Source: Pseudomonadota bacterium
GTDB taxonomy: Bacteria > Pseudomonadota > Alphaproteobacteria > Rhizobiales > Xanthobacteraceae
Length of the DNA stretch: 64,000 nt
Assembly: GCA_023387735.1 (NCBI GenBank)
Contig: JAEWHP010000020.1
Location: 124,001 to 188,000, forward strand
Reading direction: 5' to 3'
Shown here one piece after another: positions 56,914 to 64,000 of the stretch (its first letter is position 1; each line of letters begins with the position of its first letter). The notes beneath the pieces were generated by a model. It worked only from the letters and a program-made list of their open reading frames with translations. It was not told where the DNA came from and made no database searches. The position numbers and the translations under genes are program-made.

Positions 56914-57975
56914 TCAGGGACGCACTTCAAAGATCATGTTAAACGGCGTCTCGGTCGCGCGGCGGAAGCGCTTGAAGCCCGCTTCGGTCGCGACCTGACG
57001 CAACCTGCCTTCGCCCGCCTGTGCGCCGAGCCCGAGACCGACTTCCTGGGAGAGTGACGCCGGCGTGCAGATGAAGGTCGAGGCGTGATAGAAGACGCAT
57101 CCGACCGGGTTGAGATTGTCCTTGAGATTGTCGTGAGCGAACGGCTCGACGATCATCCACGACCCATCTCTGGCCAGCGTTTCCTTGACATGCTTGCCGG
57201 CGCCAACGGGGTCGCCCATGTCATGCAGGCAATCGAAGAACGCGACCAGGTCATAGTCTTTTGCCGGAAAATCCTTGGCGCTGGCCTGCGCAAACGTGAT
57301 GCGGTCGCCGACGCCTGCCTCATCCGCCAGCACCTTGGCGCGTTCGATCGAAGGCTTGTGGTAATCGAACCCGAAGAACTCCGACTTGGGATAAGCCTGC
57401 GCCATCACGATCGTGGAAGCGCCGTGTCCGCAGCCGACATCGGCCACCCTGGCGCCGGCCTTCAATTTGGCCTCGACGCCTTCGAGCGTCGGAATCCAGT
57501 TCGAAACTAGGTTGGCGTTGTAGCCCGGCCGGAAGAAGCGTTCGGTCCCCGAGAACAGGCATTTTGAATGCTCGTGCCAGCCGACACCTTTCCCGGTTCG
57601 AAACGCTTCGGTGACCTTGGGTTCGTCGAGATAGGTGGCCTGCACCACATCGAATGCGCCGGCAAAGAAGGCCGGCGATCCCTCTTCGGCAAACGCCATC
57701 GCTTGCTCGGGCGAGAGCGAGAACGCATTCTTTTCGGGGTGGTAGTCGATATATCCCGAGGCGGCCTGCCCGGACAGCCATTCGCGCACGTAACGCTCAT
57801 GCAGGCCGGTCTTCTTCGCAAGCTCGGACGCCGTGATCACGGCACCATTCGCCATCGCCTTGTAGAGCCCGAGACGATCGCCGAGCAGTATGCTTGCACC
57901 GCCAAGCGCGACACCGAGATCGCCTACCAGCTTTCCCACCAGCGCGTTCAACTTTTCGAGGTTTGGTTCACGCAT
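56914..57975 (-). CDS. Class I SAM-dependent methyltransferase with N-terminal winged helix
   Basis: A 353-residue protein. The first about 85 residues form a winged-helix dimerisation domain: LGLYKAMANGAVITASELAK and KTGLHERYVREWLSGQAASG. The catalytic domain has VADVGCGHGASTIVMAQAYP as the SAM-binding loop, then FFGFDYHKPSIERAK, DLVAFFDCLHDMGDP and WMIVEPFAHD. This is the Rv2258c-like group of small-molecule methyltransferases of unknown substrate. The start at 57975 is preceded by GGAGGAGG, and the GTG five codons upstream is less likely. It stands alone, followed by the ODP gene on the same strand. Confidence 0.87.
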   Translation of the reverse strand: MREPNLEKLNALVGKLVGDLGVALGGASILLGDRLGLYKAMANGAVITASELAKKTGLHERYVREWLSGQAASGYIDYHPEKNAFSLSPEQAMAFAEEGSPAFFAGAFDVVQATYLDEPKVTEAFRTGKGVGWHEHSKCLFSGTERFFRPGYNANLVSNWIPTLEGVEAKLKAGARVADVGCGHGASTIVMAQAYPKSEFFGFDYHKPSIERAKVLADEAGVGDRITFAQASAKDFPAKDYDLVAFFDCLHDMGDPVGAGKHVKETLARDGSWMIVEPFAHDNLKDNLNPVGCVFYHASTFICTPASLSQEVGLGLGAQAGEGRLRQVATEAGFKRFRRATETPFNMIFEVRP

Positions 57976-58369
57976 TGCGGCCTCCTCCACTTCCGAGAAC
58001 AGCCCCCATGGTTGGCGGGCAAGCTAGGACGATCGGCCGGTTCCAGATGTGAAGAGGTTCACTAGCCGCCTGCGGTTCGCGATCTCGATTACGTGAAGTC
58101 ATGTCATCCGGAGGAAGCGGATGAAACATTGCCGCGGGAGCACGAAACCACTTCCGCAAAGCCGCGAAAACACCCGGAAACGAACACCCGATATCAAGGT
58201 GAACATCAACCGGCGGAGTGCGATCCGTGTGGAAACTTCTCACCTTGCTCTACCGCGAATATTGCCGGCAATACCGCTGGCACTGCCGGGCAAGGGTGCT
58301 TGAAATTCGCAGATACAATTTTGCAAGGAGTGCCTGATCTGTTTCGCGGGCAGGCGTCGGACATACACC
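57976..58369. other. 394-base region without a confident gene
   Basis: Divergent upstream region of the methyltransferase. It contains one 60-codon frame with a good ribosome site (58121-58303, starts MKHCRGSTKPLPQS, GGAGG upstream), but its Arg/Pro/Ser-rich sequence looks random and I do not call it. No strong hairpin or palindrome was seen here. Confidence 0.5.
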
Positions 58370-58465
58370 ATGCGTGAAGAATTCAACTCCAATGCGTTTC
58401 TCGCAGTGACCATTGCCAGCGTTTTCCTGCTGGGCTCCGGTCTGCTGGCGCTGGCGCTTAGCTAG
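58370..58465 (+). CDS. Possible very small membrane protein
   Basis: A 31-codon frame reading MREEFNSNAFLAVTIASVFL and LGSGLLALALS, a charged start followed by one hydrophobic helix. No strong ribosome site is present, so it is only a possibility. It sits between the methyltransferase and the GST and does not overlap either. Many short single-helix proteins of this kind exist in rhizobia. Confidence 0.35.
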   Translation: MREEFNSNAFLAVTIASVFLLGSGLLALALS

Positions 58466-58480
58466 GCGCTGCTGCCGCGA

Positions 58481-59188
58481 CTATCTCACGACGGCCGCGG
58501 TCTGCCCGAACAGGAGTTTGCGCTCCTCTTCCGTGCGGATGGCGGGCTGGCCGAAATTCGGGTTGATCTCCTTTGCCAGCGCATAGGCGCGCACGGTGGC
58601 CGGTCGCGCCTGGATCGTTTCCAGCCAGCGCTTCAGATGCGGGAAGTCGTCGATGTTCTGGCCCTGGTTCTTGTGGCCGACGACCCAGGGATAGCTCGCC
58701 ATGTCGGCGATCGAATAATCGCTGGCGATGAATTCGCGGTCGGAGAGACGCTTGTTGAGAACGCCGTAGAGCCGGTTGGTTTCGTTGACGTAGCGGTCGA
58801 TGGCGTAGGCGATCTTCTCGACCGCATAGTACCTGAAGTGGTGGTTCTGCCCGGCCATCGGCCCCAGCCCGCCCATCTGCCAGAACGTCCACTGGATCGC
58901 GTCGTAGCGGCCGTAGAGATCGGCGGGCAGAAATTTTCCGGTCTTCTCCGCCAGGTACAAAAGCATCGCGCCGGATTCGAAGATCGAGATCGGCTTGCCG
59001 CCGTCCTTGGGCTCGTGATCGACCATCGCAGGAATCCGGTTGTTGGGCGCGATCGCCAGAAACTCCGGCTTGAACTGGTCGCCCTTGCCGATATTGACCG
59101 GAAAGATCTTGTATTTGAGCCCGGTCTCCTCGAGGAACATCGTGATCTTGTGGCCGTTCGGCGTGGTCCAGTAGTGAAGATCGATCAT
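58481..59188 (-). CDS. Glutathione S-transferase, YfcG/Ure2-like
   Basis: A 235-residue GST of the nu (YfcG/YghU) class: it starts MIDLHYWTTPNGHKITMFLE, in which TPNGHK is the conserved disulfide/glutathione-binding motif. NNRIPAMVDHEP is the cis-Pro loop and ISIFESGAMLLYLA the Glu-Ser. MGGLGPMAGQNHHFRYYAVE is characteristic of this class. Enzymes of this type reduce disulfides or peroxides rather than conjugate. The start at 59188 fits the family. It is preceded downstream by the peptidoglycan hydrolase candidate on the same strand. Confidence 0.9.
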   Translation of the reverse strand: MIDLHYWTTPNGHKITMFLEETGLKYKIFPVNIGKGDQFKPEFLAIAPNNRIPAMVDHEPKDGGKPISIFESGAMLLYLAEKTGKFLPADLYGRYDAIQWTFWQMGGLGPMAGQNHHFRYYAVEKIAYAIDRYVNETNRLYGVLNKRLSDREFIASDYSIADMASYPWVVGHKNQGQNIDDFPHLKRWLETIQARPATVRAYALAKEINPNFGQPAIRTEEERKLLFGQTAAVVR

Positions 59189-59326
59189 GGGACGTTCCCG
59201 TTCTGCTTGCTGAGCGTGCGTTGTCGCAAAGAACATGCGATTGCATGGAACTCATCGCAGAACGGCCGCCGAGTCAATGGCCGGCGGCCCCGCTTCAAGG
59301 CGAGTTGATCCGGAGCTGCTTCCGGC

Positions 59327-61042
59327 TCAGGCGTGCAGCCAGAATGCGCTCTCGGCAAACTGATCGCCCTTCCACCAGTTGAGGGTGCTGGTGTCGCGAC
59401 GGAAGTTCACCATGCCGGCCTGGCTTTGCAGCGGCTTGGTGACTTCGCCCGCGGCGTTGCGTGCGGCACGCTCTTCGGTGGTTTCCGGCACCACGGCGAC
59501 GATATGGCCCGACTTGCCGTCCTGCTTGCGGCGCGCCACGATCAGGCCGACCGCGCCGATATTCGCCTCCTGTTGCAGCTTGGTCAGCGTGCTGGTCTGG
59601 CGCCAGCCGAAACGCGGCCCGAAATCGCGCAGCCAGCGAAACAGGTCGTTGGCGCGCATCTCCATGATGGTGTTGCCGATCAGCGGCTCCAGCTTCTCGC
59701 CTCGCGCCAGGCGCTCGATGGCGCCGGGCGTCCACCACACCCTCGGCAGGTACACGCCGGCAAGGAAGCAATAGTCGTGCGCGTAGATGTTGCAGAAGGT
59801 CAGGCCCTGGCGCGGCTTGTAGCGCTTGTGCGACGACTTGTCGGAAGCGAGATAGTCGATGATTTCGTTGAGGCCGGCCGTCAGTTCGGCCGGCGTCTCG
59901 CCCCTGCGGGTCGGCATGTCCGGCTCGTTGAGCGAATGGGCGCCTGCGATCTCCGTCCGCTTGGTGATCGATCCCGGCCGGCGCGGCATGAACACTTCGA
60001 CGATGCCGCTGGTGGGCGCCTCCCGCATCACCCGCACGACCGGGATTTCAGTCACGCCGGCCGGCGCCGCGAAGAGGAAATCCGCCGAGGCGAAGCCGCG
60101 GATATGCGCGCCGGACAGGCTGGTTTCGATTTCGATGAATTTCTTCACCGGGGTCCCCGTGATCGCGCGCACCGGATGGCCATCCGGCAGTTCCGCGATC
60201 ACGTTGGCGGTGGGAGGCGAACTGATCTTCGGCGCACTCCGCACGCGTAGCGGGCTGACCTGCGTATCGACCACGAGGAACGGCCCGGTCGCTTGCACCG
60301 GCGTCGGCGGCGGCACGATGGCGCCGTCAGGCGGCGGTGGCGGCAAGACTGGCGAGCCGCCCGGCACCGGCACGGTATGCGCCATGCGGATGAACTCGAA
60401 GATGTGCTGGCCATAGAATTTGTGGCCGTCGAAATGGCCCTGCATCAGGCCCTTGCTCGGGATGAAATTTCCGGTGTTGTAGGCGATCGCGACCGCCGTC
60501 AGTTCCATGTCCGACAACGATGGCTTGTTGAACAGGCCGATCTTCTTGGCCTTGCTGGTCAGTTCGCCGATGCACCTGGCAAGCGTTTCGCTGAACTTCT
60601 CGTAGCGCTTTTCGAGAAAGTAATCCGGATCTTGCTTGAAGAACTGCAGATCGAGCTGGAACATTCCGTAGCCGCGGCAGAACTTGTTCGGGTTCGAGAC
60701 CGGAAATCCCGGAATGAACTGCGCCATGTCCTCCAGCGCCTGGCGGGCGATGACGAACATGTCGTCGCCCCTCGGGACCGCAAGCAGCGCGGCCTTGTTC
60801 TTCGGGAATGCCTTACGACCCCCATTGGGAGGCTTGAAATCGATGGTGTCGCCGACGCAGAGCGCGAGGATGCGGTCCAGTGTCAGGTTCGGCTTCCTGC
60901 GCAGGACCGACCAGATGTGACCGGTTTCCTGGCAGGCCAGCGCAACCAATAGATCCAGCGTGAACGGCGTCCCCTCAATCGCCCGTTCGACTTCAGCGTG
61001 AAAATTCTCCTTGAACCATTTCATGTCCGCAAGATTTGGCAT
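59327..61042 (-). CDS. Multidomain peptidoglycan-hydrolase candidate (lysozyme-like plus papain-like domains)
   Basis: A 571-residue protein without a signal peptide. Residues about 20-230 look lysozyme/transglycosylase-like: VALACQETGHIWSVLRR with Glu39 as candidate catalytic acid, and KFCRGYGMFQLDLQFF. A Pro-rich linker (SPVLPPPPPDGAIVPPPTP) leads to an SH3-like region (FLVVDTQVSPLRVRSAP). The C-terminal part has TFCNIYAHDYC (Cys417) and KSGHIVAVVPE (His513), the layout of NlpC/P60 or amidase-type Cys peptidases. It could be a type VI secretion effector, a phage-derived endolysin or a cytoplasm-released toxin. No secretion or immunity gene is adjacent. The start at 61042 has GGGGAG upstream. 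Confidence 0.65.
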   Translation of the reverse strand: MPNLADMKWFKENFHAEVERAIEGTPFTLDLLVALACQETGHIWSVLRRKPNLTLDRILALCVGDTIDFKPPNGGRKAFPKNKAALLAVPRGDDMFVIARQALEDMAQFIPGFPVSNPNKFCRGYGMFQLDLQFFKQDPDYFLEKRYEKFSETLARCIGELTSKAKKIGLFNKPSLSDMELTAVAIAYNTGNFIPSKGLMQGHFDGHKFYGQHIFEFIRMAHTVPVPGGSPVLPPPPPDGAIVPPPTPVQATGPFLVVDTQVSPLRVRSAPKISSPPTANVIAELPDGHPVRAITGTPVKKFIEIETSLSGAHIRGFASADFLFAAPAGVTEIPVVRVMREAPTSGIVEVFMPRRPGSITKRTEIAGAHSLNEPDMPTRRGETPAELTAGLNEIIDYLASDKSSHKRYKPRQGLTFCNIYAHDYCFLAGVYLPRVWWTPGAIERLARGEKLEPLIGNTIMEMRANDLFRWLRDFGPRFGWRQTSTLTKLQQEANIGAVGLIVARRKQDGKSGHIVAVVPETTEERAARNAAGEVTKPLQSQAGMVNFRRDTSTLNWWKGDQFAESAFWLHA

Positions 61043-61199
61043 CGCAAACTCCCCTCGCCGCGCGAAGGCGGCGCAATTTCTGGTTATATGCAATCATCGA
61101 TTGTAAATATGGCGCCGACAGCCATAGCCGTGGCCGGAACACGGCGGAACACGGCCGATCACATTCACGGAAATTTGTGTGAGGGCGGACTTCGGCGGA

Positions 61200-61433
61200 T
61201 CAGTTACCGCGCCGGTTGTCGCGCAGGAATTTTGCGCCGCCCTCGGTGACCGTCACCCGCAGACCCTCGACCGTCGGCCGGCGCGCGACATACCCGCGAT
61301 CGATCGCATCTTCCCAGATCGTCAAACGCGGGCACGAGGTCCGCCATGTCTCGATCACGTCGGAGTATAGCCTCGGCTCACGCGCCACCCATTCGACGAG
61401 ATCGAGCACCAGCGCGTCGTTTGTCGCTGTCAT
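61200..61433 (-). CDS. Small conserved hypothetical protein
   Basis: A 77-residue protein: MTATNDALVLDLVEWVAREP, then RLYSDVIETWRTSCPRLTIW and EDAIDRGYVARRPTVEGLRV, ending TVTEGGAKFLRDNRRGN. The pattern (short helix, Trp/Cys-Pro segment, winged-helix-like C-terminus) suggests a small winged-helix fold, but no family is named. The start at 61433 has AGGAGAA upstream. It lies 29 bases after the TauE/SafE permease gene in the same direction and could be co-transcribed with it. I have seen closely similar short proteins in rhizobial genomes but do not know a function. Confidence 0.7.
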   Translation of the reverse strand: MTATNDALVLDLVEWVAREPRLYSDVIETWRTSCPRLTIWEDAIDRGYVARRPTVEGLRVTVTEGGAKFLRDNRRGN

Positions 61434-61462
61434 CGGGTTCTCCTCTCGAACAACGGCCAAAC

Positions 61463-62224
61463 TCAGAACGCCATCGCGCTGTTGCGCGTGATTAGCAGCC
61501 AGCCCCCATAGAGGATGTAATAGCCGGCAACGGTGGTGATCAGCCGGTTCGCCCAGGTGCGAAACTGTGCGTCGCTCATGGCTTCGAGGATCCGCCGCGC
61601 CAGCGTGGTGCCGAGCATCGAAGCCGCGATCGCGATCGCCGCCAGCACCGGATCGAGCGTCGCGGCCTGGTCGATGATGCCGCCGAAATACACCAGCTTG
61701 GTGAGGTGGCTGGCGACCTGGCAGGTCGCCTTGGTTGCGACCACCTCGCGGCGACCGAAATTTCCGCCGAGGAAAAACGTATCCATCAGCGGGCCGGAGA
61801 CGCCAGTCATCAGCATCAGCCCCATGCAGATGAAGCCATAGAACGAGCCCTGCGCGATGCTGTCCGGATTGGGCTTGAGGTTCTTCGGCATCAGCCGCGC
61901 CATGAACGGCGTGACGCCGAGCAGCAGCAGCGCGATCGGCTTGTCCGGCACATACCGCGTCAGCGACCATAAGCCGAGCGCCAGCGCGCAACCGATCAGA
62001 TAGACGAGCACCGGCCGCCAGCGGATATGCGCCCGCCACAGAAAGGCGCGCCAGCCGTTCGAGGCCATCTGCGTGACCGCATGCAGCACCATCGCCGTTG
62101 GCAGCGGCATGAAGGTCAGGAGCACGCCGATCAGGATCATCCCGCCGGCCATGCCGAACAGCCCCGACAGGAACGCGGTTGCGACCATGAGCGCCCCAAG
62201 GGCGGCGATCATCAGCGGGGTCAT
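61463..62224 (-). CDS. TSUP family permease (TauE/SafE)
   Basis: A 253-residue membrane protein with about eight helices. LMVATAFLSGLFGMAGGMIL and the conserved GVLLTFMPLPTAMVLHAVTQ near the N-terminus are family features, with a second half beginning GVSGPLMDTFFLGGNFGRRE and VVATKATCQVASHLTKLVYF. TSUP proteins export or import organosulfur compounds such as sulfite or sulfoacetate. The substrate is not known here. The ATG at 62224 has GGAGAGA upstream. It lies downstream of the small two-hairpin repeat copy and upstream of the 77-residue gene. Confidence 0.88.
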   Translation of the reverse strand: MTPLMIAALGALMVATAFLSGLFGMAGGMILIGVLLTFMPLPTAMVLHAVTQMASNGWRAFLWRAHIRWRPVLVYLIGCALALGLWSLTRYVPDKPIALLLLGVTPFMARLMPKNLKPNPDSIAQGSFYGFICMGLMLMTGVSGPLMDTFFLGGNFGRREVVATKATCQVASHLTKLVYFGGIIDQAATLDPVLAAIAIAASMLGTTLARRILEAMSDAQFRTWANRLITTVAGYYILYGGWLLITRNSAMAF

Positions 62225-62239
62225 GGGATTCTCTCCGAC

Positions 62240-62337
62240 AGAGCATCCGTTCTGACTTCATCAGACCGGATGCTCTGGTCTTTTGTTTTGACGCGTTTTC
62301 TTAACGCGAACCGGTCTCCACTTCGCTTGAAAACGCT
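62240..62337. repeat. Dispersed two-hairpin repeat, copy 2
   Basis: AGAGCATCCG and CCGGATGCTCT form the first hairpin (62240-62276, inner TCTGA/TCAGA). GACGCGTTTTC ... GAAAACGCT forms the second, ending at 62337. The second half closely matches copy 1 at 55873-55975. The open frame of the LysR gene technically starts immediately after this element, which supports using the later GTG start. Confidence 0.78.
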
Positions 62338-62415
62338 ATGCTTATGTCTGCCGCGCTTGGATGTGGCGCGCAAACTGAGTTATCTTGCCCTGGCATCAGT
62401 TTTCCTGAGGGTTAT

Positions 62416-63321
62416 GTGCGGCGACTGCTTTTTCTCAATGGCATCAAGGCGTTCGAAGCAGCCGCGCGCGGTGGCAGCTTCGCGGCGGCCGGGGTCGAAC
62501 TCAACGTCTCCGCCGCCGCCGTCAGCCGGATGGTGCATCTGCTGGAACAGCGACTGGGCGTCGCACTGTTCGAGCGCAAGGCCAACCGCCTGGTCACCAC
62601 GGCGGCGGGTCGCGCCTATCAGAGCGGGCTGACGCCGATCTTCGATGCGCTGGCGAGCCTGACCGCGCAGGTGACGGCGCCGAGCGGCGTCCGCGTGCTG
62701 ACCATCGGCGTCGGGCCGACCTTTGCGATGAAATGGCTGATCCCGCGACTGGCGGATTTCCGCAAGGAGGAGCCCGACATCGAGGTGCGAATCACCACCG
62801 GCGGCGCGGCCGCGCCGTTCGGCGACGACTGGAGCTGCGGCATCCAGCTCGGCGACGGCGAATGGCCGGGCCTGACCGCCGAGCCGCTGTTCGCGGCCGA
62901 CCTGCTTCCGGTCTGCGCGCCGCGGCTGGCCAGCCAGCTCAAGCGTCCGGGCGATCTGAAGGGCCCCACTTTGCTCCGGGTCGCGCATTCGCCCGACGAC
63001 TGGCCGTCATGGCTGAAGGCCGCGGGCGTTGTGCGAATCAGCGCGCGCGGACCGGAGTTTCAGTTCTACGGCCAGGCGCTGCAGGCCGCCGTCGACGGCC
63101 TCGGCGTCGCCATGGGCATCCGGCCCTATATCGACGACGACCTCGCCGCCGGCCGGCTGGTGGCGCCGTTCGCGTTAAGCGTGCCGAAAGGCATGCGCTG
63201 GTATCTGGTGTATCGGGGATTCCACGCCGGGCAACGCGATTTTGCCGCGTTCCGGCGCTGGATTATTCGCGCGGCGGTAGAACCCGCCACGCGCCGCAGG
63301 GGCCAGCGCCATGCCGGATGA
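62416..63321 (+). CDS. LysR family transcriptional regulator, GcvA-like
   Basis: A 301-residue regulator. The helix-turn-helix is VRRLLFLNGIKAFEAAARGG, then SFAAAGVELNVSAAAVSRMV and HLLEQRLGVALFERKANRL. The effector-binding domain follows, with LTIGVGPTFAMKWLIPRLAD and AAVDGLGVAMGIRPYIDDDL. GcvA-like members regulate diverse genes. The start is GTG at 62416, with GAGGG five bases upstream, rather than the ATG at 62338 adjacent to the repeat. Its stop overlaps the downstream flavin monooxygenase by 11 bases. LysR regulators usually control a divergent gene. Here the candidate partners are the downstream gene or the TauE/SafE gene, which is divergent. Confidence 0.87.
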   Translation: MRRLLFLNGIKAFEAAARGGSFAAAGVELNVSAAAVSRMVHLLEQRLGVALFERKANRLVTTAAGRAYQSGLTPIFDALASLTAQVTAPSGVRVLTIGVGPTFAMKWLIPRLADFRKEEPDIEVRITTGGAAAPFGDDWSCGIQLGDGEWPGLTAEPLFAADLLPVCAPRLASQLKRPGDLKGPTLLRVAHSPDDWPSWLKAAGVVRISARGPEFQFYGQALQAAVDGLGVAMGIRPYIDDDLAAGRLVAPFALSVPKGMRWYLVYRGFHAGQRDFAAFRRWIIRAAVEPATRRRGQRHAG

Positions 63322-64000
63322 AAAGATAGCGACCCTCGTGATCGGCGGCGGCCAGGCCGGCCTGGTCATGAGCCACCGCCTCAAGCAGCGCGGGCTGCCG
63401 CATCTGGTGCTGGAGCGGCAGCGGATCGCCGAACGCTGGCGCAGCGAGCGCTGGGACGGCTTGCAGTTCCAGTTTCCGAACTGGTCGGTGCGGCTGCCGG
63501 ACTTTCCGTTTCCGCACAGCGACCCGGATGCGTTCGCCAGCACGGACGAAATCATCAAGTTCATCGATGCCTATGCCGAGTTCGTCGCGCCCCCGATCCG
63601 CTGCGGCGTCGAGGTGACGCGGCTGTCGCAGCGCGACGGTGGCGGCTTCATCGCCCAAACCAGTGACGGCACCATCGAGGCGGACAATGTCGTCGTCGCC
63701 ACCGGTCCCTATCAGCTCACTTTGGTGCCGGAGCTGTCCAGCGAACTTCCGGTGTTTCAGGTCAACGCCAGCGATTACCGCAATCCCGAAGCGCTTCCGC
63801 CGGGCGCCGTGCTGGTCGCCGGCGCCGGCGCATCGGGCGCGCAGATCGCCGAGGAACTGCAGCGCGCCGGCCGTCGCGTCTACCTCTCGGTCGGGAGGCA
63901 CCGCCGCATGCCGCGCCGCTACCGTAACCGCGACTTCATCTGGTGGCTCGCCGCGATGCGCATCGACCACATCACGCCGGAGCAGCGCGGGCCGGCGCGG
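63311..64000 (+). CDS. Flavin-containing monooxygenase/FAD-dependent oxidoreductase, N-terminal part
   Basis: The first 230 codons of a flavoprotein that runs off the window. The FAD-binding loop is ATLVIGGGQAGLVMSHRLKQ, followed by LVLERQRIAERWRSERWDGL, QFQFPNWSVRLPDFPFP (substrate/flavin region of YUC/CzcO-like monooxygenases), VVVATGPYQLTLVPELSSEL and the NADP loop VLVAGAGASGAQIAEELQRA. Enzymes of this group transfer oxygen or oxidise thiols or potassium-linked substrates. The reaction is not determined. The start is ATG at 63311, overlapping the LysR gene, so the two are translated together. Confidence 0.85.
   Translation, partial: MPDEKIATLVIGGGQAGLVMSHRLKQRGLPHLVLERQRIAERWRSERWDGLQFQFPNWSVRLPDFPFPHSDPDAFASTDEIIKFIDAYAEFVAPPIRCGVEVTRLSQRDGGGFIAQTSDGTIEADNVVVATGPYQLTLVPELSSELPVFQVNASDYRNPEALPPGAVLVAGAGASGAQIAEELQRAGRRVYLSVGRHRRMPRRYRNRDFIWWLAAMRIDHITPEQRGPAR

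Noticed and set aside
58121..58303. 60-codon plus-strand frame with a GGAGG ribosome site
   Set aside because: Composition is Arg, Pro and Ser rich and random-looking, with no helix or domain. The GGAGG may be chance.
1..64000. CRISPR arrays, tRNA or rRNA genes, prophage or insertion sequence
   Set aside because: No regularly spaced direct repeats, cloverleaf-like sequences or transposase-like frames were seen.

Overview
The window is a high-GC (mid-60s % by eye) alphaproteobacterial chromosome segment. Gene content points to Bradyrhizobium or a close Nitrobacteraceae relative: Omp25-type beta-barrels, a cbb3 oxidase cluster, an isoaspartyl methyltransferase/erythromycin-esterase fusion, many small conserved rhizobial proteins, and paired-hairpin intergenic repeats. 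This assignment rests on recognised families, not on a search. I saw no rRNA, tRNA, CRISPR array, phage module or insertion sequence.

0-10 kb: the 3' end of an iron-chelate ABC ATPase, an exported phytase-like esterase, a crotonase, and a protein-maintenance and stress group (PCMT/erythromycin esterase fusion, FtsH protease, CBS-BON protein, ChaB, MuiA-like protein). 9.7-19.1 kb: serC-serA (serine synthesis), GNAT and GST genes, two outer-membrane beta-barrels, an Fsr-type MFS exporter, and glmM. 19.3-31.5 kb: lldD with a candidate GntR-type operator, aroE, an EF-G paralogue lacking the catalytic His, DUF992, aspartate aminotransferase, a GT87 membrane protein, GST, a PQQ-type sugar dehydrogenase whose signal peptide sits in another reading frame, DUF486, GNAT, a candidate small RNA and a Cys/Met-rich periplasmic peptide.

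31.5-43.3 kb: aldo/keto reductase, a coupled CWC/HAD pair, a divergent TetR/enoyl-CoA hydratase pair, then a minus-strand cbb3 oxidase run (TetR, ccoN, ccoO, ccoQ, ccoP, a 72-residue membrane protein, DUF2189, ccoI, ccoS). This run lacks recognisable ccoG and ccoH, and no FNR/FixK box was seen in front of ccoN. Tandem TGAC-N6-GTCA palindromes lie between the TetR gene and a divergent HdeA-like gene.

43.3-64 kb: HdeA-like protein, porin-like protein, Tat-exported sulfatase, SGNH hydrolase, Old Yellow Enzyme, and a FadR-type regulator preceded by a perfect 33-nt palindrome. The regulator leads a tightly overlapping ABC importer operon that carries an unrecognised 110-residue membrane-anchored protein. 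The segment ends with DUF4337, an unknown protein beside a P-loop uridine-kinase-like gene of different base composition, an ODP-type metallo-hydrolase, a methyltransferase, a Ure2-like GST, a signal-less multidomain peptidoglycan-hydrolase candidate, a TauE/SafE permease, a LysR regulator and a truncated flavin monooxygenase.

Nothing here is clearly an undescribed defence or biosynthetic system. The best leads are the ABC operon with its embedded small protein and palindrome, the TetR-headed cbb3 run with non-canonical accessory genes, the multidomain cell-wall enzyme, and the C-loop small RNA candidate.
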